Of a stretch of DNA of 40,356 bases, positions 7,901 to 15,912 are shown one piece after another (the first letter of the stretch is position 1; each line of letters begins with the position of its first letter). The position numbers were made by a program, and so were the translations under genes. The DNA comes from a virus. The notes below the pieces were generated by a model. It searched no databases, was not told the origin of the DNA, and worked only from the letters and a program-made list of their open reading frames with translations. The stretch covers positions 1-40,356 of the IMG/VR virus record IMGVR_UViG_3300020428_000847, one strand, 5' to 3'.

Positions 7901-8439
7901 CTATTAGCCAATGCCGCACCATTACTAAATCCTACTATTCTAATTTTAGTATTATCAACGTTTGAATAATTTGTTAATTGTGTAATTAAGTCTTGCAACA
8001 TTTCAACGTCTGGTGCTTTTGTATTTTCGTGTGCAACGTTCCAAGCATTATTATAACCAGTTGGTGCAATAAGAATATGATCACCTAAGTAATTTTCCCA
8101 AGCAGTAATTTCGTTAGGACCATTACCACCATTACCATGTAATAGTATTGCAACAGGTAAACGTTTATTTGTTAGTGCAGGTATTGTTGGAATTCTAATA
8201 GCAAAAGGATAATCATATGTTACAGATGATCCACCTTGTGTCCAAGTTTTGGAAATACCTATATTTGTAGCATTTTGTATTCTTGATTGAGCTGGAAGAC
8301 TGATAGAAGTTGTTCCTGGATCAAATCCTGTTCCACTTGCTGAACCTGGAGCAATAGGTAAAGTGATAGAAGTCGTAACTCTTTCTTGCAGAGTTGCTAG
8401 TCTATATCCTGAATTTTGTGTCCACTGTGGTACTGCCAT
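4948..8439 (-). CDS. Virion protein: esterase (PHB-depolymerase/feruloyl-esterase type) fused to Ig-like repeats
   Basis: A 1163-residue protein. Residues about 70-325 form an alpha/beta hydrolase of the LpqC/PHB-depolymerase esterase family: oxyanion L-L-H-G-N-G-G (99-105), nucleophile elbow G-F-S-N-G with Ser172, acid in H-G-T-A-D-T-V-I-P (Asp244) and His313 in A-A-H-G. All three triad residues are present in order. Residues 335-820 hold four Ig-like (He_PIG) repeats, each marked by L-P-x-G-[IM]-x-L...G.[IL].G and ending in a F-x-F-x-[VI] strand pair. The last 340 residues are a separate module ending R-Y-V-I-D then Y-I-P-F-G-N-Y. This is best read as a tail adhesin that removes ester groups from a surface polymer; the substrate is unknown. 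The late box at 8461 precedes it. Confidence 0.8.
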   Translation of the reverse strand: MAVPQWTQNSGYRLATLQERVTTSITLPIAPGSASGTGFDPGTTSISLPAQSRIQNATNIGISKTWTQGGSSVTYDYPFAIRIPTIPALTNKRLPVAILLHGNGGNGPNEITAWENYLGDHILIAPTGYNNAWNVAHENTKAPDVEMLQDLITQLTNYSNVDNTKIRIVGFSNGAALANRAYVQIDDTSLDVVCTIGTQFFDPMFRNDTFYIPSGETGVTTAEYNTAKTPLKGRKFLNIHGTADTVIPYAGGSHAFGYSFLEAQNSVYQVAKSQGYTGGIIPDAGGVYYGVTGVYYYSYLAGQVLHYKTNAAHGVEDYMKQIVGNQLTYTQASAPDIFLESGSVTDINLNTDVITVISGSLPDGMRLLDNKIVGTPFEVARDTDYEFVLRAKNNDGTRDRTFKIQVQGADNPVWTTNTGKLPLGPNNSFYILDSSIVDFQLSAIDADLPTGQSLEYFISDGDGTLPPGITLTTDGKLVGIVDPIMALDARSGNGYYDQTQYDTFAFDYGMRSANGFESYYYDTQGYDYAIPTQSPKKLNRIYEFTVSVSDGDTIEKRKFQIFLVGDDFLRADNTIMQIGTGIFTADNTYLRTPLWLTPADLGYKRANNYVTIFLEVFDPNTLTGVLSYELQQNNDDGTTSTIPPGMTIDPTSGEIAGRVPYMPAVTKEYKFTVSAKRYTSISKASLIAEKQKTFTIKILGEVESTITWNTAAALGSINANFISTFAVSATTTVSTSSLLYDITAGILPPGLVLNYNGEIVGKVRQFASGTLLGLTTIDGNDFSMDGGTTTTDRKFKFTIRARDRFGFSATTREFNIIVSDPDNITYSNLYVKPLLKSTQRSAYSNFIGDPNVFTPASIYRPNDPEFGLQKQVKMLVYSGLETKEIREYIAATRKNHKRKRFKMGAIKSAIARKTGSTDTIYEVIYVEVIDPSDITSGVTSVASKQTILNDRKITVDSVEYETGDDASKEGAGLAVFEITNSIGQTVLVRAFGNDLNILSRNGGSVTIDANGIIQVTTRSGAELTAGLVATTSSDPFRFRPDGTPIKVSSDAVKISDPSSQTRYISNITNMRENLSKVGTTEQNFLPLWMSTAQTNTVEELGYVSAIPLCYCKPGTSAQILLNIQNNGFDFRQLDFEIDRYVIDNTTGNSLEQYIPFGNYSFNV

Positions 8440-8460
8440 ATCAAATCCTTACTGTTACAG

Positions 8461-8468
8461 TATTTATC
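8461..8468 (-). promoter_or_regulatory. T4-like late promoter box (GATAAATA)
   Basis: GATAAATACTGTA on the minus strand, 22 bases before the ATG at 8439, followed by the ribosome site AAGGA. It is the only regulatory signal in the 44-base gap. Confidence 0.7.
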
Positions 8469-8483
8469 GGATCGTGATGGCTA

Positions 8484-9359
8484 TTAAAATGCTCTTTGTT
8501 GTTTTGTGCTAGGGCCAACAATATATGGATATACGGGCTGTAAATTTGAATCTACTGTTACATGATAACAGTATGTACCAGCAGTATATTCTGGTGTTTT
8601 TTCAAATCTACCGTTGTATTCATCTAATAAACCTGTACCAATTTGATACTCATGATCGTTAACAAATGTACCTGCTGTTTTGGCACCGTACAAGTAACCT
8701 CTACCTGTAGGTTCTGTTGAATAGTATTGATAAGAGCTTGTCATTCTAACTACTGTTGATGATGGATCATTGTAGTCTGAATAACCATAAGGTCCGTAAA
8801 TAGGATAACCGTCAAAACAATATCCTAAAATTTTACTGTGTCCATCTGCGTGTCTAAAGTGATCTCCACTAAAGTTACTTGCTGTATAATATGTTGCCGC
8901 CGGAGTTGCACCTGTAACCATTGCTGTATTCCAGCCTGCACTTGCTTCTGATGAACCTGTTGGTAAGTTTAAAAACTGTCCTGACATATAATGATATTGT
9001 CCTGAAAGCTCTGGCCATCCACCTGCATCATCTCCGCCATAGTTTGTTCTAAATTGTACAGCATTATATTCAAACCCTGTACCTGGTGCGTCTGTACTTG
9101 GATCTAGTCCTGGAGGTACCGCGGCAACTCCCGCTGATGGGCTAAAAAATACAACACCATTGTTCATAATTCCAATTGGTGTAAGAGCAGTTACTAATTG
9201 TGGGTTAGACGTATTAGTTCCACCTCTGTAAGTAAATGAATAGTTATATGTTTGTGCCGCCGCTGTATTGGCGCTTGGTGAAAATGCGTTATTACCGAAT
9301 GCCTTTCCAAATTGTGCTGGATTAGGTAAACCGTTTGATGTTACTGTTAGTGTTGCCAT
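8484..9359 (-). CDS. YHYH-domain virion protein
   Basis: A 291-residue protein with the hallmarks of the YHYH domain: Q-Y-H-Y-M-S-G (121-127), G-H-S-K-I-L-G-Y-C-F-D-G-Y-P-I-Y-G-P-Y-G-Y (173-193) and the closing T-Y-C-Y-H-V-T-V-D (262-270). The domain is common in secreted and surface proteins of marine bacteria and in fibre regions of marine phages; its biochemical activity is not established, though the conserved His, Cys and Asp suggest metal or ligand binding. The first 90 residues are beta-rich. The ATG shares one base with the stop of the upstream fibre gene (TAATG), so the two are coupled. Likely a tail adhesin subunit. Confidence 0.75.
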   Translation of the reverse strand: MATLTVTSNGLPNPAQFGKAFGNNAFSPSANTAAAQTYNYSFTYRGGTNTSNPQLVTALTPIGIMNNGVVFFSPSAGVAAVPPGLDPSTDAPGTGFEYNAVQFRTNYGGDDAGGWPELSGQYHYMSGQFLNLPTGSSEASAGWNTAMVTGATPAATYYTASNFSGDHFRHADGHSKILGYCFDGYPIYGPYGYSDYNDPSSTVVRMTSSYQYYSTEPTGRGYLYGAKTAGTFVNDHEYQIGTGLLDEYNGRFEKTPEYTAGTYCYHVTVDSNLQPVYPYIVGPSTKQQRAF

Positions 9360-10063
9360 TAGCTTATTACTCCTGCGTCAAAGGATCTTGCATCTGGTGT
9401 TAACATAGCACCAAAGTCAATATCAGTTTGATATATTAACCAATCTGACAAACCTCTAACATCGTTACTTAAAGATCCAAAATCAAATCCAGCTGTATTA
9501 GGTTCAATGTTTCTAATATCAACCCCGTATACTAAACCTTGTACGTTACCAGTTAAGGCACCTGCAAAGTTACTTGCTGTAAGTGTATTTACATTTGAAA
9601 TATCATTTCCTTGAGCATCTAAGTTTCCACCTAATTGTGGTGTAGTGTCTGATACAACATCAGCAGTAGAATTAATTGTTAAAATATTTCCACTTACACT
9701 AGTGTTTGCACCTGCTCCACCTTGAATGTTTAATGTTTGTCCATCTGCTAACTGCATACTTCCTACATCAGAAACAACATTTAATTGTTGTAATCCGCCT
9801 GTAGCATTTATAGTAATACCTGTAGTAGAACTAGTTAGTGTTACGTTAGATCCTTGAACTAATTTTTTTAATTGTAAAGCTGAACCAACCTTTTGTGCAA
9901 AAACACCCTCACCTGTATTACCTAAATTAGATACAGTTGTTGACTCTGGTGAACGAAGATCTAAATCATCAAAGTTTTGATTAACTTTAATAAATGCTTC
10001 ACGCAGATCATCACCTGTTCCGTCGTTTGCTAGTGTTCCTATATTAATTGTTTGTAAAGCCAT
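9359..10063 (-). CDS. Tail fibre protein
   Basis: A 234-residue protein opening with the fibre attachment signature I-N-I-G-T-L-A-N-D-G-T-G-D-D-L-R and F-I-K-V-N-Q-N-F-D-D-L (residues 6-33). The middle has the beta-repeat style of phage fibres (V-T-L-T-S-S-T-T-G-I-T-I-N, then P-Q-L-G-G-N-L-D-A-Q-G-N-D-I). The tail (from about 185) has I-R-N-I-E-P-N-T-A-G-F-D-F-G. It starts 20 bases after a CATAAATA late box and is coupled to the YHYH gene. Probably the stalk to which the YHYH protein or another head binds; this is inference. Confidence 0.7.
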   Translation of the reverse strand: MALQTINIGTLANDGTGDDLREAFIKVNQNFDDLDLRSPESTTVSNLGNTGEGVFAQKVGSALQLKKLVQGSNVTLTSSTTGITINATGGLQQLNVVSDVGSMQLADGQTLNIQGGAGANTSVSGNILTINSTADVVSDTTPQLGGNLDAQGNDISNVNTLTASNFAGALTGNVQGLVYGVDIRNIEPNTAGFDFGSLSNDVRGLSDWLIYQTDIDFGAMLTPDARSFDAGVIS

Positions 10064-10082
10064 ATTTTCTTATCCTATACTG

Positions 10083-10090
10083 TATTTATG
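10083..10090 (-). promoter_or_regulatory. T4-like late promoter box (CATAAATA)
   Basis: CATAAATACAGTATA on the minus strand, 20 bases before the ATG at 10063. The same extended tail, ATAAATACAGTATA, recurs before the genes at 30027 and 38517. Confidence 0.6.
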
Positions 10091-10092
10091 CT

Positions 10093-11703
10093 CTATAAGT
10101 CCGTTTGATCATTACCACTAGTACCTCTAAATTTAAGAGGATTTGGACTGCTATAAGGCCAGTGTGCTACTCTGTTAGGAGCACCGTATAAACGTGGGTA
10201 ACTGTTACCATAGCTAAAACTTTCTGCTGTACCACTGTCGTATGCTGTTGGTGTACTATTATCTGTTAAAAACTTTTTAAACTGTGCCGCAGTTCCACCT
10301 GGGTTTGCTTGTAGCCATAAAGCACCCATTCCACATATTTGTGGAGCCGCCATGCTAGTTCCACCAATCTTAGCCATGTAGTGTGTTGAACTTCCTGGAT
10401 ATAGCTGTTTACTTCCGTATGCACTTACTTGGCTAGTTGCACTAGAAATATCATCACCTGCGGCAATAATATCTATCCTTGGTCCGCGTTCACTATCTAT
10501 TCTAACTTTTTCTTCACTACCATATTGTTGAGTATCCATATTTGCGACAAATAAAGTATCTTCACTATGTGGTGAACTAGGACGATTGTAATAGAATCGA
10601 TATGCTCCATAAGTAGCTGTGGTGTAATAACTGTCATATATACCACTTCCATATTGTCCTGTTGTTAGATACGCACAAGGGTGATATGCGTTACCGGCCG
10701 CCTTGACACAAATAATACCTGCGTCAGTTAGCTGTTGTTGTTCTACGTCTGCTGAACTACTTTGTATAGGGTGTTTACTACCAGTCATTCCATAGTTTAC
10801 AAATGCACTTGAAAAGTTTGCTGGTGTAATATTCTGATTAACACCTTTGAAATAGATTGATGTTAGTTGTCCATTATTTGAATATGTATTAGAATAACCC
10901 CAACTTTGATTTACAATAGTAGGACGTCTAAATCCTGTGTTAGGATCAATAGGTTTTTTCAAATGCCATTCTCTAATAACATCATAGATATCATTCATTG
11001 ACATAGCACTCGTTCCACCAAAAAGTCTTACTGAATATAGTTGTGCATTCTTGGCCCAACCGTATGTCTTACCTGCGGCAATACCACAGCAATGACTACC
11101 ATGAGCACCTGCTCTGTTCGTATCTGAATAGTTGTTTGTATAGTGACCACTTGGCATGGTTCCACTTACACCAGATGCCGCATACCAATCTATTTGATTA
11201 AATCTTGTAACCCCATTGTAATCTTCCCACTCAGGATGTCCTGTAGGATCAACACCGTCATCTTGTATAACAATGTCTACACCTGTTCCATCTAGTGTGT
11301 AGTTGTAATCTCCTGTGAAAGTCTGGTCTGCCGCTTGATCGGCTTGCCATTCTTTAAACAAGTGTCTATACAATCCCCAATTTTTATCAGTTTGTTGGTC
11401 AACTGTTGTTCTTTGGAAATTATCATTTTGTACTGCATAAGGTTCAGCATACTGATCTATGCTTGAAGGTTCAACGTCAAGTATTCTTCCATCAGCTTTT
11501 AGTTTTTCTGCTTCTGCTGGTTCAAGCATATAACAAGTTATTCTATTGTTAGTTGCTTTTGCGTGTGAAACATCACAGGTTCTATCAGGAAAGACATTTG
11601 AATCAACACCAGCATCACTGCTAGTATCTCTTTGTAAGTCATAGTCTATTTCAGCTACATCTATTCCTTTGTTTGTTATTACTCTATATTCTTCTTGTGC
11701 CAT
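10093..11703 (-). CDS. Subtilisin-like serine protease (S8), virion-associated
   Basis: A 536-residue protein with a complete S8 catalytic set: Asp148 in I-V-I-Q-D-D-G-V, His201 in G-A-H-G-S-H-C-C-G-I, oxyanion Asn338 in K-A-A-G-N-A and Ser450 in G-G-T-S-M-A-A-P. Residues 1-130 resemble an S8 pro-region or attachment domain (I-T-N-K-G-I-D then repeated D-V-E-P). There is no signal peptide, so it is unlikely to be exported by the host Sec route and fits a virion part instead. Together with its paralogue upstream (stop and start overlap, TAATG) it sits between fibre genes. It may cleave a host surface protein or mature neighbouring fibres. Which of these is not visible from sequence. Confidence 0.85.
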   Translation of the reverse strand: MAQEEYRVITNKGIDVAEIDYDLQRDTSSDAGVDSNVFPDRTCDVSHAKATNNRITCYMLEPAEAEKLKADGRILDVEPSSIDQYAEPYAVQNDNFQRTTVDQQTDKNWGLYRHLFKEWQADQAADQTFTGDYNYTLDGTGVDIVIQDDGVDPTGHPEWEDYNGVTRFNQIDWYAASGVSGTMPSGHYTNNYSDTNRAGAHGSHCCGIAAGKTYGWAKNAQLYSVRLFGGTSAMSMNDIYDVIREWHLKKPIDPNTGFRRPTIVNQSWGYSNTYSNNGQLTSIYFKGVNQNITPANFSSAFVNYGMTGSKHPIQSSSADVEQQQLTDAGIICVKAAGNAYHPCAYLTTGQYGSGIYDSYYTTATYGAYRFYYNRPSSPHSEDTLFVANMDTQQYGSEEKVRIDSERGPRIDIIAAGDDISSATSQVSAYGSKQLYPGSSTHYMAKIGGTSMAAPQICGMGALWLQANPGGTAAQFKKFLTDNSTPTAYDSGTAESFSYGNSYPRLYGAPNRVAHWPYSSPNPLKFRGTSGNDQTDL

Positions 11704-13247
11704 TAGTTACCACTCGCTTTAAATCCTGTTGGACCTGTTGTGTCTAAACCTTTTTTCTTACTAAACGTTTTACTCTTACCTAAGTTTCCAAAGAATGCAA
11801 TTCTATTTGAAGTTGCATCTGGACTCATCAAGTTTCTGTTATTGTTAAAGAAGTTAGATGGTGTATTTTCATCTGTTGAACCTTGATATAATAATCCTTT
11901 GATACTATTCTTATGCCACCACTCACGTAGTTGTGCAGGAGTGTATCCCGGATTAAGTTGTAATACCAAACAGCTCATTCCTGCTACATTAGGAGTACTC
12001 ATTGATGTTCCACTGAGATTTAATATTGCAGTACTGTTAGAATTTGTAGCACTAACAATATTTGTACCTGCCGCATAAACATCTACTCTTGGTCCTTTAT
12101 CACTTGAACTTGAACAGGCTTCTGAACTTGAATATAATGCACTATCTAAGTTACCACAAACAATAGTATGAGGGCCTATGTTACCTGCACCTCTGTTATA
12201 GTATATAGGATTACCTGCTGTAATATTTCCTGAATTAATACTTCTTGTAATGTAGTTGTTATAATCCACATCAGTTGAGTAACAAAGTTTTTGTCCTTGG
12301 TTACCTGCACTCTTATGATAGTGTACACCTTCGTCTTGCATTTCTTCTACTTCTGCCATCAAGTTGTAAATCTGTGCATTGAATCTATTTGCACCATCTC
12401 CGATCATTCCGTATTGTGATTGTTTTACAGAACCAACACTTGATCCTCTAAAGTTTATATCAGTGATACTTGAGAAGTAACTTTTATATCCCCAACTAGC
12501 ACTTACCACTGTTGGTCTTTTAAATCCTGTAATTGGATTAACAGTTTTTGCTTTGTGAAATTCTTTGATAGCATCAAACCAATAGCTTGAGTTTACTGTA
12601 TTCATATCCAAACAATATATGTTTGCGTTCTTGGCCCAGCCATATGTTTTACCAACTGCCGTTCCGGCACAGTGAGTAGCATGATAGCTTGAACTTGCTG
12701 AATTAGTATAGTCTAGTGTTGCTATTGAAGAACAGTTAGGAAGTGTGTTCCATTGAAACTGTTGTAAGCGACTGTTACCGTTCTTGTCTTGCCATTCTTC
12801 GTGATCATATCTAAATTTTGTTTCTTGGTGTATGTAATCAATACCACTACCATCTAAATGATAATCATGTGATCCACCTATGTCACCTGTCTGAGAACCT
12901 GCTCCCCAAGGATTGCTTTCTTGTACGTGTCTTTTAAATCCCCAATTATCTCTTGAAGTAGCTGTAGCATTTCTAATAAATGTTCCTGCTTGTTCGTAGT
13001 CTAACCATTCATCGTCCCATACCAAAGGTTCGTTTACACCACCTACTCTTGAATCTTTTAATAATGCTGTTGCTTCTTCATCTGTAAGAGCAACCTCCAA
13101 CATACGTTTACTAATTGGTCTTTCGTTTACTGTTGAAACTTCTCTGTCAGGAATGTCAGTAATAGATGTAGAAGTATTCAGTTCATTTAAGAACTGTTCC
13201 TTGTCTACCCCTTTATGTAATGAAACAACGTAATGTTTTTCTGACAT
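11703..13247 (-). CDS. Subtilisin-like protein with altered catalytic acid
   Basis: A 514-residue paralogue of the downstream protease, with the same order: a 100-residue N-terminal domain (Y-V-V-S-L-H-K-G-V-D), then the S8 fold. His189 (Y-H-A-T-H-C-A-G-T), Asn316 (K-S-A-G-N-Q-G) and Ser415 (S-G-T-S-M-S-T-P) are kept. The segment that holds the catalytic Asp in the sister (V-I-Q-D-D-G-V) reads I-H-Q-E-T-K-F, so Glu142 replaces Asp and the following Gly is Lys. This suggests weak or no protease activity, perhaps a binding or structural partner of the active copy. The ribosome site AGGGG precedes the ATG. It lies between the cupredoxin-tipped fibre (8-base gap) and the active protease (1-base overlap). 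Confidence 0.8.
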   Translation of the reverse strand: MSEKHYVVSLHKGVDKEQFLNELNTSTSITDIPDREVSTVNERPISKRMLEVALTDEEATALLKDSRVGGVNEPLVWDDEWLDYEQAGTFIRNATATSRDNWGFKRHVQESNPWGAGSQTGDIGGSHDYHLDGSGIDYIHQETKFRYDHEEWQDKNGNSRLQQFQWNTLPNCSSIATLDYTNSASSSYHATHCAGTAVGKTYGWAKNANIYCLDMNTVNSSYWFDAIKEFHKAKTVNPITGFKRPTVVSASWGYKSYFSSITDINFRGSSVGSVKQSQYGMIGDGANRFNAQIYNLMAEVEEMQDEGVHYHKSAGNQGQKLCYSTDVDYNNYITRSINSGNITAGNPIYYNRGAGNIGPHTIVCGNLDSALYSSSEACSSSSDKGPRVDVYAAGTNIVSATNSNSTAILNLSGTSMSTPNVAGMSCLVLQLNPGYTPAQLREWWHKNSIKGLLYQGSTDENTPSNFFNNNRNLMSPDATSNRIAFFGNLGKSKTFSKKKGLDTTGPTGFKASGN

Positions 13248-13255
13248 AGTAACCC

Positions 13256-15886
13256 CTAAACTATTGTTAAGTTACCTACCATGCCCCCGTGAATAGTACA
13301 CTGGTATACCAATGACGTATCACTTGGTTCATGTGGTACTGTAAATACTTGCGTTCCTGTAGTACTTCCACTAACACCTTCTGTGAATGAACTACCACCA
13401 TTTGATACTCTAATTGCAAATGGATGTCCTGATCCAGTAGTGTTATTAAAGATATAAGTAGCACCCTTGTACAATGTAAAGTTTGGATTGTCAGCTGTTG
13501 CACTAACACCTGGTCCTGCAAATCTATATGCACTTGCACCATTTGATGTTACCGTGTAGTAGTAAACTGGACCTTGTGTTGCCGCCCAAGCACTACCATT
13601 GTAGTAAACCATATCACCAGCCGCCGGTGAACTTATTGAAATTCCTGATATTGTATCATTTACCCAAGCACTACCATTCCATTTTAAGAACTGTCCTGAA
13701 CTTGGAGTTGATATAGTAACGTCTGCTAGATCATCTAGATCAGTATTACCTGCATTAATTGTTATGTTACCTTCTGTATCACTTGCAGTTGTTATTCTTG
13801 TACCACCAATAATTTTAATTGATTCGTTGCTGTTAATTGCAATCATCGAAGAGTCATCAGCACCTATGCTAAAGCTAAATTGTCCGCCTGTACTTTTCCA
13901 TGTACTACCATTGTAGAATACAACATCACCTACGTTGGCATCATATATCATATCACCTGCTTGTCCTGTTAAACCATTTATTCCATCTTGGTCATAACTT
14001 CCTAGTCTTAAAGGTGTTCTTTGTAATACCACAGCATTCGCGGCATCAAATATAATATTACTTGCACTTGTAAATGTTGGTACACCAGTTCCTGATGTTT
14101 GCATTGTGTCTGCTGTAATAGTTGTTGCATTTATAGTTGTAAACGATCCTGTTACACCTGTTAGTGTATCAGTTGTTTTGTTGTAAGTTAAACCTGAATC
14201 TCCACCAAATGAACTTGCATCATTAAACTGAACCTGTGTATCAGAACCTCCTGGAGTTCCTCCTCCACCACCGCCACCTGATGAGTTAATTGTAATTGTA
14301 TCTGTACCTGAGTCAGTTGTAATTGTTACGTTGGTTCCTCCAACAAGAGTTAATGTATCTGTTGTTGAGTCTGCTGTAACTGTATTCTGTCCTGCTACTG
14401 CTATGTTGGCAAATAAGTTTTGTGTTCCGCCGCCACCAGTTTGGTCAACCCAAGCTAGTACTCCTGATCCGTTTGTTTTTAAAACTTGATCTGCACTTCC
14501 ATCACCGTCTGGTAAAATAAATGTTGTGTTAGATGTTAGTGTAGCTGGTGCTCTAACGGCAGTATAGTTTCCGTTATCACCTGCATAGTATCTAGTTTCT
14601 GCGGCACTTGCCATCTTAAAGTGTGTGCCAACTGTAATTTCGTTTGTTCCGTTATCTAGTGTGCCACTTACGTTTACGTCTGTTGCATTTATTGTTGTAC
14701 TGTTTAAAGTTACAGCCGCTAATGTATTTGTATTAGGATTATAATTAAAGTTTGCATCTGTTCTAGCTGTTTGAGTACCACCGCCATTGGAACCTACAAA
14801 CATTGGATATTGTGTTGCCGCACTATTGTCAGTTGTTACTGTGATAGTTGCCGCATCAATATTGTTTAATGCACGAGGTCTCCATTTGTTTGCACTTGCT
14901 ACCCAACTTAATGCATAATCATTTTGTGGAGCAACCGTAGTAACATCAACATCTGATAAGTCACCAATTTCTGAAATAGAACTTGATACTGTTCCTGGTT
15001 CCCATCTGCTTTGTGCATTGTCCCAAATAAGAGCTTGTCCATTGTTAGCACCTGCTGTAACTACATCATTGATATCACCTAAGTTTAATGATGCTGTAAC
15101 TGTAATTTTTCCTTCTGCGTCTGAGGCTGTAGTTATTCCACCGCCACCTGCAATTTGTAATGTTTCACCGTAGCCGATATTTCTAACTGTTGAATCATCA
15201 GCCGCCACTTGTATTAATGTTCCACCAGTTTCTTGTGCTAGTGGTATCCAAGCACCTGCGTGTGCAAAGTAGGCTTTACCTGTTGCGTGTACGTGTGCAA
15301 ACATTCCGTGCCAATCTGTTGCACTTGGTAAGTCTGCCAATGTTGCGAATACGTTTTTAAAATAAACTTTACCAACTGATATATCTCTAGTTGAAGTTGC
15401 ACCTCTGGCTAAAACTGTATCTAGTGTATCAGCTTCTGTAACAGTTGCTCTGTATTTGAAAGTTTGTGACGCATGGTCATAATAAAGAACTTTACCATCA
15501 TCACTTGATACCGGAGTAGTTACGTTAGCTAATGTTTGTATGTTTGCCGCTTGTATACGTGCATCTGATCTTGCATTTGAAAAGAATAAATTAGTTGTTC
15601 CTTCTACTATTTGATCTGATGTTGTACCTGTTGCTAGATATCCAATGTCGTTTGCAAAAGAACTTATAGCACTTGGTACTGTAGGAATAATTGGCTTATT
15701 AGATAAGTCGTTATAATCACCACTGAACGGATTGTTAAATGATACGTTGTTAATTCTTACGTCTGTTGCGTTTACTGTTCCTACGTTAGTAAGTCCAGAT
15801 CCACCAAGATCTAAATTATCACCGACTGGTAATTCTTTAATCTTTTTATCCGTTGTATCTACTACTAGTGGTATTCTATTTGCCAT
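13256..15886 (-). CDS. Tail fibre with C-terminal cupredoxin-like copper-site domain
   Basis: An 876-residue fibre. The body consists of repeated beta units typical of phage fibres (L-S-N-K-P-I-I-P, A-Q-N-D-Y-A-L-S-W, G-Q-F-L-K-W-N-G-S-A-W) and a Gly-rich hinge near residue 540. The last 105 residues differ: Y-Y-Y-T-V-T-S-N-G-A-S-A-Y-R-F then F-T-L-Y-K-G-A-T-Y-I-F, G-H-P-F-A-I (His821) and Y-Q-C-T-I-H-G-G-M-V-G (Cys863, His866, Met869). His, Cys, His and Met in this order and spacing are the type 1 copper ligands of cupredoxins. The domain would sit at the tip of the fibre, where receptor contact occurs. It starts 19 bases after the exact T4 late box TATAAATA. Confidence 0.75.
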   Translation of the reverse strand: MANRIPLVVDTTDKKIKELPVGDNLDLGGSGLTNVGTVNATDVRINNVSFNNPFSGDYNDLSNKPIIPTVPSAISSFANDIGYLATGTTSDQIVEGTTNLFFSNARSDARIQAANIQTLANVTTPVSSDDGKVLYYDHASQTFKYRATVTEADTLDTVLARGATSTRDISVGKVYFKNVFATLADLPSATDWHGMFAHVHATGKAYFAHAGAWIPLAQETGGTLIQVAADDSTVRNIGYGETLQIAGGGGITTASDAEGKITVTASLNLGDINDVVTAGANNGQALIWDNAQSRWEPGTVSSSISEIGDLSDVDVTTVAPQNDYALSWVASANKWRPRALNNIDAATITVTTDNSAATQYPMFVGSNGGGTQTARTDANFNYNPNTNTLAAVTLNSTTINATDVNVSGTLDNGTNEITVGTHFKMASAAETRYYAGDNGNYTAVRAPATLTSNTTFILPDGDGSADQVLKTNGSGVLAWVDQTGGGGTQNLFANIAVAGQNTVTADSTTDTLTLVGGTNVTITTDSGTDTITINSSGGGGGGGTPGGSDTQVQFNDASSFGGDSGLTYNKTTDTLTGVTGSFTTINATTITADTMQTSGTGVPTFTSASNIIFDAANAVVLQRTPLRLGSYDQDGINGLTGQAGDMIYDANVGDVVFYNGSTWKSTGGQFSFSIGADDSSMIAINSNESIKIIGGTRITTASDTEGNITINAGNTDLDDLADVTISTPSSGQFLKWNGSAWVNDTISGISISSPAAGDMVYYNGSAWAATQGPVYYYTVTSNGASAYRFAGPGVSATADNPNFTLYKGATYIFNNTTGSGHPFAIRVSNGGSSFTEGVSGSTTGTQVFTVPHEPSDTSLVYQCTIHGGMVGNLTIV

Positions 15887-15904
15887 TTTGTTTTCCTACT
15901 AACA

Positions 15905-15912
15905 TATTTATA
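15905..15912 (-). promoter_or_regulatory. T4-like late promoter box (TATAAATA, exact)
   Basis: TATAAATA on the minus strand, an exact match to the T4 late consensus, 19 bases before the ATG at 15886. The ribosome site AGGAAAA lies between. Confidence 0.7.

Noticed and set aside
8484-9359. Diversity-generating retroelement target
   Set aside because: No reverse transcriptase, template repeat or accessory gene was seen in the window.
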